A stretch of DNA of 64,000 bases, taken from contig JAXGGA010003867.1 of the NCBI GenBank assembly GCA_038373865.1, positions 1-64,000 of the forward strand, written 5' to 3'. Each line of letters begins with the position of its first letter. The first letter of the stretch is position 1. Below, piece after piece: positions 43,308-55,200 of this stretch. Position numbers and translations under genes: made by a program. Under the pieces are notes generated by a model. It was not told where the DNA came from, made no database searches, and saw only the letters and a list, made by a program, of their open reading frames with translations. The stretch is from Uloborus plumipes (lineage: Eukaryota > Arthropoda > Arachnida > Araneae > Uloboridae).

Positions 43308-44609
43308 TTGGATGCTTATTATGCACTTGTGCATTAGTGATATAGTGAGTATTTTAGGGTTTTATTCATTGTTTTTAAAATCTCATAATCAAACAATTAT
43401 ATATTTCACAACATTATTACAAATAATGGACTTTTTATGTGTTTTTATTATATTACAAACTTGAAATGTATTTAAAGAATAGCTCAGCTGTATAGTGAGC
43501 AATTAATTTTGTCTGTAATGTTTTATCCTCAGAAATTTATAAAGTATTTTAGTTAACTTTGATGGAGCTGCTGAAATTAGTAATGCATTTCTACTTATCA
43601 TTTGAGAAAAACAAACAATATTTCTGTGGAAAGCTTTTCAAGTTGTTTGATATTATTTTAAGATTTTTATGCATTAATACAATCTTAATACTGCATTGAT
43701 ATTAGATCTGTAAGTTTACAAAAAAAAAAGTGAGATAAAGAGGAAAGAATTAAATCTAAGTGTCATCATGAAACCTAAATTAAGTTTTCAAGCATCAACA
43801 TTAAAATCTAGGAACCATTTTCGATAGATGAAAGATGTATAAAGTTACAAAAGAAAAAAATGAAACTGAATAAAAATAATGCAAATATGCATTTAAAAAA
43901 TGCCAAATAAGAAAAAAATACTACTTTTTTTTCTTCGCAGAAATTGTGGGTTGTGATCATAATGCGAAAGGAGAAGATAAGTTCAGATGCAATCCAATAT
44001 TTTAGGTGTCAAATTTGGCCTGAAATCTGGGTATGAAGATGAAAATGTTGTCTCAAATTATGCATAATGACCTTTTTTTTTCTTCGTTCTTCTAACTGTA
44101 GAGGAGAGAGGCGATTTACTTTTAATTTCTCAGAAATAAAAATATATATATATTCGAATGAGCGATAACGAGGGATCACTGTAGTTCCGTCCACACATAA
44201 AACTGAAGAAGCTCCCCTCCACTGAAAAATTTCAATTAACAATTAAAAATGTGACATCAAACTTTGGAGAATCTCATATCAGGTGTAATTTTTTTTTTTA
44301 ATAAATGTACTAATGTATTGTTGAAATTTATGTGTATATGTGCAGTTTCTTAGATTATTATTGCTTCATGTTGCAATATTTTTGAACCATTCCACCCAAT
44401 GTCAATGGTATAGTAATAAATCAAAACTCATGTTTGTTAAATATATGGTATGAGAAGGATATTGTATAGACTTTACTTATCAAAATATATATTTTTAGTT
44501 TTTACTTATGTATTACTTTTATACATTCCATAAACTTTGTTAAATCATTTGATTCCGTCCAAAAATTTTATACACTAAAACGTATTTTTGAACTGTTTTG
44601 GAAAATAAA
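43308..44609 (+). other. Probable 3' UTR of the claudin-like gene
   Basis: AT-rich, without exons. A canonical AATAAA at 44604-44609 is a good end candidate, though earlier signals could be used. The ORF at 44009-44242 (minus) is noise. Confidence 0.4.
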
Positions 44610-46076
44610 GTTATTGAATGTCTTTTTCTTGATTCTATATTTTATACATATCTACATGCATATAAATGTTTACTTGTGGAGAAAAGTGCAATTAAATTTG
44701 TTTGAAACAGATTCCCACTAGTAACTAATCTTTTAAAGTAGAAACAATGAAGCATATCCCTTTTTATTTCCATTTACGTAGTAAAGGAAGTATTGTGATC
44801 GCGAAAAAAAAAATCACTCAAATTTGAATCTAAATTTTGATTTTGCTCACCCCCGAATGAATGTTCAGTAGTTTTTTCGACCTGTCAGAACGTGCATATG
44901 TACCTACCAACATATAAGCAGTCGAAAAATCCTTTTCAACTACCCCCCCCCGAGTTGATTACAACGAGTTTTCTTGCGACGTCTGTATGTGTCGTATGTG
45001 TGTCGCATAACTCAAAAACTATATGCCGTAGAAGCTTCTAGTTTGGTATGTAGGCTCTGAGGATGGTCTAGTTGTGCACCTCCCTAGTGGTTGCATTTGA
45101 ATGTTCCCAAGGGGGTGTGTTACCCCTTTTTTTGGGGTAAATCAGTGTTAATTTCAATGCAGACTCAAGGGATATGAATTGGCGCTACCACTTGGCGATA
45201 TGTCGCCAAGCTTTTGGTCGTCAAGTGTTTGACACCAAGTTGGCAACAAATTTGGCGAAAAAATTATTTCTTGACTTTGGGTTCAACTTGGCGATATTTT
45301 GCGAAAAATTCACTGAATGATATTAAAATCAGCAATATTTTGAAAAATAACCATTGTAAAACATTTTTTGCATTGTTTCGTGGCAGATTAGGGGAGTAAA
45401 TATTTGAATTGTTACCTTGCTCACTCCAAGAACTTTTTTTAACACTTAAGGCAACTACTAAGAAATTTACACGTAAAAGGAAGCAGTGTGGGGTCCATAC
45501 CAGATTTTTTTTTTATGTTTCATAGCAGCATAAACGTTCAAATAAAACTAGTTTTAGAGTGGCCGCCGGTTGATTGAATCTGCCACTTTATTGAATCAAA
45601 AATGTCTGGAACACACGTGATTCATATAAGCCGCAGCCATTGTAATAACCAGATAATAATTCTGGTATCAAACTGAAAATTAGTCTACTTCACAGTTTGA
45701 AAAGTGAAAAAATATTGCATTTGTAACTCTTTTCTTCTATTTTCTGTAAAAAAAATTTTTTTTACCTTTATTTTATAAAAAAGTACCGGACTGACAAGGG
45801 ATCCAAGTTGTCCGAATTGGTGAGAGTATAGATTGAACAAAGAAGCCTAGAAATTGGGAAGGTACATAAACCAACTACTGTTTGCAGTAAAATTGTATTT
45901 TTAATTCAAGAGAATGAAATATACAACTGCACAAGAGAAAATTACAAAAATACAAAATATGGCCTACAAAAATGCATTATTGCACTAACTCACTTATACA
46001 GCATATTTATTAAAGTGGCTGGTTCGGACTGATGAGGATGTTCTGCATATATTCGAAAATTAATTGTAAACCATAA
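44610..46076. other. Intergenic DNA with a dispersed-repeat segment
   Basis: The stretch 44820-45330 differs in composition. It contains GTCGTATGTGTGTCGCATAACTC and several TTGGCGA/TCGCCAA sites (45180-45300) that could fold. It looks like a decayed interspersed repeat; I cannot name its family. Confidence 0.4.
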
Positions 46077-46082
46077 TTTATT
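46077..46082 (-). promoter_or_regulatory. Poly(A) signal candidate for TAF1A
   Basis: AATAAA on the minus strand about 110 nt beyond the proposed stop. It gives modest support to the last exon. Confidence 0.4.
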
Positions 46083-46192
46083 ACATACCTAGGTGGCTTA
46101 TTGCTATTAAAAGAAACCATCAATGATTTCGAAATCTTTAAAAATTCATTCACTGACCTAAAGAATGATGTATTGAATTTGAGGGTGACAAC

Positions 46193-46230
46193 TCAACAGC
46201 GTTCTTGCAATGCTTGGATAAATGGATGAT
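46193..46230 (-). CDS. TAF1A: TAF1A proposed last exon
   Basis: Acceptor ATTACCTTTACAG|ATCAT. With the carried-over G it reads DHPFIQALQERC and a TGA. The phase matches the previous donor, and the DH start resembles the vertebrate C-terminal QDHQILG. Only 38 nt, so it could be wrong. Confidence 0.45.
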
Positions 46231-49200
46231 CTGTAAAGGTAATATGTAAGAGAAACTAGTTTTATGGTATATAGTAAATACATATATTATGCATATTGCA
46301 ATTAAGTTTAAATGATTCATCACCAAATATATTTCCACTGAGAGAATAAGTTTACTTCACTTATTTTTTTTTTTTTAAAGCTGGGTCTCTTTTCTATTTT
46401 AGCATGCTTTCAATGCCACAAATTTGATATTACTTTGCAAAAGGGAATTTGCTGGTAGGGCATACTTGTCTCCCAGGCATGCTCAAGAGCAACTGAATTC
46501 ATTTTTTAAAAATACTATTAAGTAAAAAATTATGTTACTGCTTAAATGCAGAAATCGATTATTCTAGATTATTTATGCAATATCCAGATAGAATAACAAG
46601 GCTGGTAAGTGCTAAAAATTGTTTCATCTCTCGGATTACTTAGACAATCTATACATTACCTACTAGGTATGTGAAAATAAGATTTTTGATGAAACAACTT
46701 GTCTGTACACTTTGTTAGAAGGGGAGAGAACGGTATTTATTTATTTACAGTTCAATGTCGAAAGAGAGAGAATCAAGTTAATACAATCAATCAACAAATT
46801 AAAAAATAGAATCAATCATCAATTAAACTGTATACCAAAAAATCAAAGTTTAAAATATTGTGACAGCTAAGGTAATCAACTAAGTGTTATTTATATATTT
46901 GATTAAGTTAATAAAATCAACAAATTAGTTGATTGGATCTAGCACCAATCAATTAAACTACTGAAGTGCAAAATAAAGGGAAAAAGAGTTGCAAATTAAG
47001 GGAATAAAATTGCAATGGTTAAAAATATATACTTTTTATCATAAATTAAGGAAAAATCACAATAACTCCCTGAAAAATAATCCAAATCATACAAAATTTG
47101 GATATGTTGCTAAGTAAGAGTTGCTGAGTAAAACTATGTTATGCAAATTAGTGGCGCTGCAATCGGACTACATCATCTTCGAGGAGCTTAAAAAACCACG
47201 TTTGAGAGCAAGCCTATAAATCTCGCCATGGTTCTACCAAAAGAAATCTGAGATAGCCAACTCGTAGCTATGACTTCTAGGCATCATTTACCTGCAGAAC
47301 TAAGATGCAGAGCCATTGGGAGACTAGAGGCAGGACAAAGTCAAACAGAAGTGATCAGGTGGCTAAATGTGAGTCCTTCTGTGGTTCATAGACTTTGAAG
47401 CCAATTTTTAACCACAGGTTCGGCATCCGGGAGGTTCAGTCAAGGATAGCCAATAGCTACGACGGGCGTTGATGACTGACATTTGAGGTTATGTGCACGC
47501 AGGAGTAGATCTGCTACTCTGACTCGTCTCAGATCCTCCCTGGCTGCCACCGGAAGGTTGGTGTCAACTTCTACCGTGCGTAGAAGGCTTCACCAAGGTG
47601 GTCTGTATGCGAGACGACCAGTTATTTGTGTGCCATTGTCATCACACCATAGGAAGGACTGTTTGCAGTGGGCACGACAACATGTTCATTGGACGCATAA
47701 CCAATGGAGGGTCGTACTCTTTACGGACGAGTCTAGAAAGTGATAGTAGGCGTCATTTGACATGGAGAAAATCTGGAACCCGTTATCATCCGTTAAACAT
47801 TCGCGAAAGAGATGCATACGGTCGCTCATACGCTGGGGCAATAGGTGATGCATTCCTGCTACAGGACGATAACGCAAGATCGCACCGAGCTCGCATCATA
47901 GACGATTTTCTGGAACATGCTACAATTCTGTGCATGGAGTGGCCAGCTCGTTCCCCGGACTTGAATCCTATCGAGCACGTTTGGGACGCTTTAGGGAGAC
48001 GTATTGCTGCCCTCAACCCATCCCCTCAAACCCTTGCCACGCTTGCTACTGCTTTGCAAGATCAGTGGCTCTTGCTTCCTGTAGAATTGATAGACCGAAT
48101 AATTGACAGCATCACGCATCGCTGCTAGTGCTGTATTGCTGTTAGAAGGGATCATATACCATAGTGAAGGTACTTCCCCAATATCAAACTGCTACCTCAA
48201 ATTTGTTCATTTTGTAAGTGCATTATTTTTTATAACACCATTAATTGTCTGGTAATTTCTTTTTATGTTATTTTATACCTTAATATGTATTGTACAATTT
48301 GGCCAAGTTTCATAAAAATCTACTAGTAACTTCTTGAGTAATCGTCATTTTTGTGATTTTTCCTTAATTTTTGATAACCAGTGTATTTATTTATTAGTTT
48401 AATATAAAGAATTCATAGGGCATTGGTTTTTGGGACGAACACACCTATCTGTGGCACATTTAACAATTTTTTTACACTTTAAGTGTGCAGAAGCTGTTAA
48501 TGAGCTCATTAACTGGGCAAAATGGAAACTTTTGATCCTATAAGTTAATGGAACAAAAATAATCTGTAGATTAGCTAAGTAACGGGCACATTAGCAGCTT
48601 TCAAGCTTTAGTGATAACCATTTGCAGTAGAACGTCAAAACTCTGAACTAATTCTGAATCCGGAACAATAGGTAGTTTGGATTTTCTTAATTAATCAAGA
48701 AAACATCAGTTAGGAAAATAGTAAACCATTTAATCAAAAAAAGTAGTTATAGAATTTGTATGTACATAACATACAATACAGTACATCTCATAACATTTTT
48801 TCTAGCATAAAAATCCACTCTCAATATTTACTGAACATAAAGGAAGAATGAAAAATATTTACAGTACAATATGGACTCTGTGATGAACTATTATACAGTA
48901 ACTAAGCAAAGAAAATTGAAAAACATTGTGATTAGTATACAGACTTCACACAAAGGAAGTTGATTTAATTTCTGCATGGAGAAACCGACTTAAGTGCACT
49001 TTTTAAAAAGTCTTTGCAATTGTCCAGCAGTTTATGAAGACTTCATCAGAATGCATTCAGATTTTTGATATTCTACTGTATATTTAAAATCTCAAAAAAT
49101 TCCATAAGACAATGAAAAGACTTCACACACTCCAGGGTCCCCTGTACCTACCACAATTTGTGGTTTAACCAGGATAGGGCCCTGAAGAGCACTCTGACTT

Positions 49201-52200
49201 TTGATCCAGACCAAGGGCCGAGCAAATCCCTGGTCCAGTATCCCCAGAGGTATTATTTCACTTGGAGGACTTTGTGACCACGACCCTTATTTAACATCAC
49301 CCAGCCACCATGAGTAACGACAGTGGATTTTTGATCAGCTGGAATCGAACCCGGGACCCTCCGGTCATGAGTCCAATGCCTAACCGATCGGGCTACCACG
49401 TCCCCAATGAAAAGACTATACAAACAAAAAACATTCATCCTATAAGACATTTCTCCCAAATGTCCACCCTTTGTTGACAATGATAATTATTGGAACACAG
49501 GTGAGCTTGAAAACATGACAAGGTCAGAAAAGACACACTTACCTGGTTCAAGTACCTTTAATACTCTACTTTTACATATGGATATTTCCTGCAAGGATTG
49601 TTTTGTTGCATTAAAATGCATATAGTCCCAATATATTTTGCGCATTTGCCATAAAGATTTGATGACTTTCAGTGCACTTGATTTATTGCTAAAGTAAGTA
49701 AAGAAAGTGAGTGAATAACATAAGATTAAAATTTTTGTTTCAGATACACTTAATATTTTCAATTAAAATTAAATTTGCAAAATTGTAATTAATAATACAA
49801 AATTGATTGTAACTAATGAATAATAAAACACGTTTAATAACAATATTCGAAAAAAATTAAAATATTTTACAGAGAATCAGTATCAAACAAAATGCATATC
49901 AAACGTGATAATGACATACTAGTTTAATTAAAGCACACGTAAAAAAGATACTCTATGAATTCAAAATCCCAAAAAGAAAAAGTATATTTTCCACTTTACA
50001 CAATGCAACCTAAGGATTAAATTGGCACATCATAGCCTCGTGCTTCAATAGAAGTTAGATGGTATGGAAAAGTAATATTTTTTTTCCCTTTCTTTCTCTT
50101 TTATTTTTCTTTTTTGCTTATATCATTTGTTTCAAACTTTCCCCAATTCCATGATACCATTTTAATGTATTTTTAGAAGAAAGAGGCGAAAAAAAAAATG
50201 AGTTTGGATTAAATAGATTCATTTGTGTTATGACCTGCTAGTTTCAATTTTTACTTTTTATTTTATTTTAATTTTATTGATTTTTTTTTTTATTTCTACA
50301 AAATTATTTTTTTTTAAATTTAATGTATGCAATAGCATGAAAAAGAATGAGCTTGAGGAACATGCCTTAGTTATTTTTTCAGTTTCTGAAGTTAAACTAC
50401 ATATGAACATTTTCATTGAATAAAACTGATCATGCTAATTGAATTGGTTGAGTGCGAAAACAGCGTCAGTCAAGAATTTCAAATTTTTCAGGAGAGAGAA
50501 GAAACGTCATAACTCCTCCAAATTTTCAAATAATTGAACAATTTTTTTTCCTGCATCATAACATGCATGAATGTTGCTATCATGCAAAAATTACATAGAT
50601 TCAATCTGAATCGGGTTCAGTAAAATTTAAAATGTAATTTGGACTGATGTTGTTTTTGTGCTCAATAGGCTTTTACACTTGGGGGAAAAGTTATCATACA
50701 TTAAAAGTTTATATTTATTGATGATTTCATCAGATATGAAGTAGTTCTTGCTTTATTATTGTGACACATGACTTCAAAAAAATTATTAAGCTCTAAGAAC
50801 AGATCAGTTTTACTCATACATCGTTTAAAAAAATTACGAAATCAAAAGAAATAAAGAACTTTAAAACTTTACAGTATAAGGAATATGGGTTATCAACAAC
50901 AGTGGAAAGTAATTACAAAAATTGATTAGCGATTGCTAAATCTACACCAGTAATAGAGGAACAAAAAAAATATATATGGCTATATACATCTTTTAACATA
51001 GATCATTTTCTGCCATCATGTGAAGTCTTTGATCAAGTAAATAGTTCATCACAAAAAAGTTTTCAGAATACATTCAATCACTTTCTTGATATTTCCCTTT
51101 TTTTTTATGTTGGTTATAACGTGCCCTGAAGGGATAGGCATGGCTTGAAGCAAAAGCGGCTTTTCGAGAAGTAAGCTTCAGCAGCTGAACAAGCTCCAAT
51201 TAAAGAAAGTATGTGCTGCGATAACTGCTTTTCCCTTAAAGCTATGAGGGAACTCCTTGTATCGAGTGGGGGTGAACTTAAATTTTGTCTCTTTCTGCAC
51301 ATTTTCCCCTCGCCATTCTCTGTTTAAGCTTTTTTTCTTTTTTGTATAAGTCCTTCCACCAATCATTCAATTTGTTTATGTCGAAGGAGAGTAGCTTGGT
51401 GATGCGAAAGCTGTTACTGGTCTGAGCACATAACTTTTCATATTAATCAGGTCAGTGGGGTGCAGCGAAGGGAAGATAGGGACAAAACCCCATAGACTGG
51501 CTTAAACGTTGAAAATCTAATACAGTAGTCTCTTACTCGAGAAAAGATTGTTTTGATCCCCCCCCCCTCACTAAGAAAATTCTGGCTGCATTAGCGCTTT
51601 AGGTGTTTAAAAATCCGATCATGTTTAAGTATTGTCCTCTTAATAGTACCGAAATCTGATTGTTGGGAACGAATGCACGCCCTTAGAAAGTCATGCTCGT
51701 TCTACAGTTGTGTGCATAAACAACGTCAGTCACCGGAATCACGTCGTTTCTGCGCTCAACATTCAAAAGGGAGGCCGTGTGAACACGCATCTTGCCTTCC
51801 AGAGCTTGTTTACATGAAAAACGAATTTTTGAAATTTTTTGACTGAAGTGGTTTTTGCTCTCACCGATTCAATTAATATCAATCATTTGTGTTACATTTC
51901 ATTCTGGACTTAATCATTATTTGAAATTTACTTTTATTTTTAAACCCAGTAAAGTCAAAATTTTTATTTACTAAAATGATTTCATGCATGATTTTATATC
52001 GCTGATTCTCATGAGTAGGATTTAAAAAGCATGCAAATTATCTATTTTTAGCACTTAGTCAATCTACCGAGAGTGATCTTCAGATATATTCATCACTGTA
52101 AAATTAATTCTTTGAGGGAATGCTACAACTGTTTTTCCCTGATTAACCCTACTAATAAAAGATATTATGTCCGCTGTGTTAAATAAGGGGTTAAGACATT

Positions 52201-55200
52201 ATAATTTAAAATAAATATGTGTTTCTCAAAATTAAATAAATTATAAAAATGAACATAATATTCTGTTGGTAACTTATATATATTTTTCTTTGTTCACTAG
52301 AAATATTAGAGCCAGTGAGAAGCAAAGAAATTTAAAAGGATTTTTAAAAGTTTTGAGAAAAACATCTGCAAAGTTCGAACTGTGGGTAGGAATTATTCAA
52401 AAGTTTTTCTAAATCATGCTGCACAGTAGCAGAACATGTAGGACTACTGGTAGAACCTCCCACTTCAATACAGAGGAGAGTTTCTTGTATCATTCATACT
52501 AATCATCTGAAAATTTGGATTTTGTCACTTCACCCCCTTGCACTCAGGTACTTCGATTAAGAAATTAATGATTGTAAAAATATATCTAAGAAACATATTT
52601 ATGAAAAATTTCCATATATTATTTCTCTAAGCCGAATCCTATACCCGGTCGAAACTCGCTCATTTCTTTATCGAATTGCGTGAAAATTTATGATTTTGAA
52701 GCTTATCCCGCGGGCTATTGACGAAAATTAGACCCACCCTCTAAAAAGTGTCGGTTCGTTTTTTATTCGAACTTCAAGTTTTGGGCACAAAATTGCTTCT
52801 ATCTAGCGAAATAATTGTCGTATCGTCTCCATTTTGATTTCATTCTAAAGATTAAAAAAAATGCGTTCTTTAGAACGTTTCTCCGCTAGCGCCGCGTAAC
52901 GAGAATCTCGAAAATCCACGTTTAAGCGACTTATAAGCGATTGAAGTTTGAAAAAGTTAAATTTTTTGCTCAACTGTTAAAATCGTTACCATTGTTGTTC
53001 AAATCAATTTTAAATGCGACATTTCAAGCCAAGGCTTAGCTCGGTAAACCTTAATTGTAACTTTTATTGTTTCAAAATACTATGGTAGTTTTGCGATAAC
53101 GTTAGTATTTAGTTTAGTAGCCTTGGGTATTTGATTTTAATATTTGGTATCACTTTTGCAGTAGTTGTAACAGTGAACGTTGAAAAGTTGTCAGACCGAC
53201 GGCAGTTGATGGCGATGTTGTGCAAACGTACAAGATTTTACAATGCCAAGGAACAGGGTATCAACAGGCAGACTAACAGAAAGGTGTCTACTACCTAGAC
53301 AATATTAGACAATTCAACAATGCTTTGGCCTTCGCTTCAGTCAAAGTGGACTCAGTTAACATTCCTGGCAGAGGTCCATATTGTTTTAAACTACATGGTC
53401 AAGTGTACCATATGATCGGGAACTTGCAACCTCCGGCAGGGACTACACCAACTTACGCTGGACTTTTCTTTATAGATTTCGACACTGCGCTGCAACTTCG
53501 GGCAGATAATGAAGCCAATAAAAATTGTCGTATTAAATTTTAAGTTTAGAGTTTTTTTTTTTTTTTTTTTTGCGGAATTCCGCACAGGTCACCTAGTAAT
53601 ACACTTATATGAATAAATTATCTATAACTATACTAAGAACTAAAATTTTAGTTATACATAATGACCCCTCCCCCCCCCCCCCCCAAAAAAAGGGCGGAGT
53701 GCTTTTTTTTTTTTGGTGCTCTAGTGTGGGTTTTAAAAATAAGTGCCCGGGTTTTTTCTTTCTGGCGGGGGAGGGGGGAGGGGGTCAAAGTGATTATTTT
53801 CATTAAAGAAGCAATTTGGTTGCAGGGGACTGGAAAGAACTTTTTTAGGTTCAATAAGTAATTTCATAATTTTCAGTTGAAGTTTAATGTGATGTGTATA
53901 TCTAGTGACCAAAAATTTCAATCACGATTAATAAGGACAAAGAAAATAAATTAAGAGTGAGGTAATATTTTTTAGACACTAAAACACACACACACACACA
54001 AAAGTGATACAACTAAAAACAAATCAAATCTGAAATGAATCTGTAACTCAATAGAGATTGTATTTTATGTAGGTTCTCACCTAGAAACAGCTTGATTGAG
54101 TACATCTGCTAATAACTGCCATGCTTTAATATTGTTTGCATTTAAAGGATAATCCAAAAACATAAAAATATACTTCAAATTCTTTTTCCTTTTTTTTCCT
54201 AAAAAAGAATTTTTCTTCAATTAAAAATAAAATGAGAGTCGCCATCAAGTCATCTGTTTTTTATTGGCCTTTAGTATTGTCGACAGGTCAAAAGACTTAA
54301 AATTTTAAGAGTGGAAGAAAACACAGCACTTAACTAAGTGCCTTTTTATTTGCTTTGACTAGGCTACTAGCACAAAATAAATTTATATAAAATAAAAGCT
54401 CACTATAATTTTATTTACATGTAGGGGTATGTGAGGCAAAGTGATAAGGTGCAACATTTTCAGTTTGCAGTGACAAATATTTAGCAATACTTCAACTAAG
54501 TTCTTAATCAAAAAGTTGATTCCAGTCAAAAAAGAAATAGCTCTATGGATTTTTTTTTAAAAAAAAAAGTCATTTTCAAAATTTGGTACCAACATTGTGA
54601 TAAATATTTCTTGTCATTTTAAAATGAAAAAATTCATGCAATTACCACGTTAAATATTAATTGAGAGTTACTGATGACCACGGCATTATTAATTTAGTTC
54701 AAGAAAGCATGTTCTGATTTTAAATAATCAATGTAATTAGCTAAGTGCATGTGGGGCAAAGTGAAATAGTTCATTTTGGTTACTTATTCATTCATTTTAT
54801 CAAGTCCAAAGCACATATTTCTTTGTAAGAATGAAGGCTTTCACGGCCGGAGTAAATACTAGTTACGGATTCCGGACGGTTGTGCCGTGGTCTGGATGGC
54901 TTTAATCCATACGTTTCTATCGCAACTGCGGCGATCATCTTCAGTGGGTGTCGTTGTCACCCACTGAAGATGATCGCCGCAGTTGCGATCGAAACGTATG
55001 GATTAAAGCTATCCAGACCACGGCACAACAGCCCGGAAACCGTAACTAGTACATATTTCTTTGTTTATTAATTCATTTAAACTATTTTACTTATTAATTC
55101 ACTTTTATTCATTCTAATTTCCTTATTCATTCTCTATTTTATTCAGGTGTTTATTTTGTCTCACTTATTTACTAATTGATTTATTTATAGGTTTATTTGT

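Noticed and set aside
49335..49405. tRNA gene
   Set aside because: Same reasons; the insertion has a 12-bp duplication and a long non-tRNA body.
53609..53861. Overlapping ORFs with Pro, Phe and Gly runs
   Set aside because: Translations of C, T and G homopolymers.
54960..55010. Active hammerhead ribozyme
   Set aside because: The required CTGATGA core is not intact (CTGAAGATGA), so only a resemblance is claimed.
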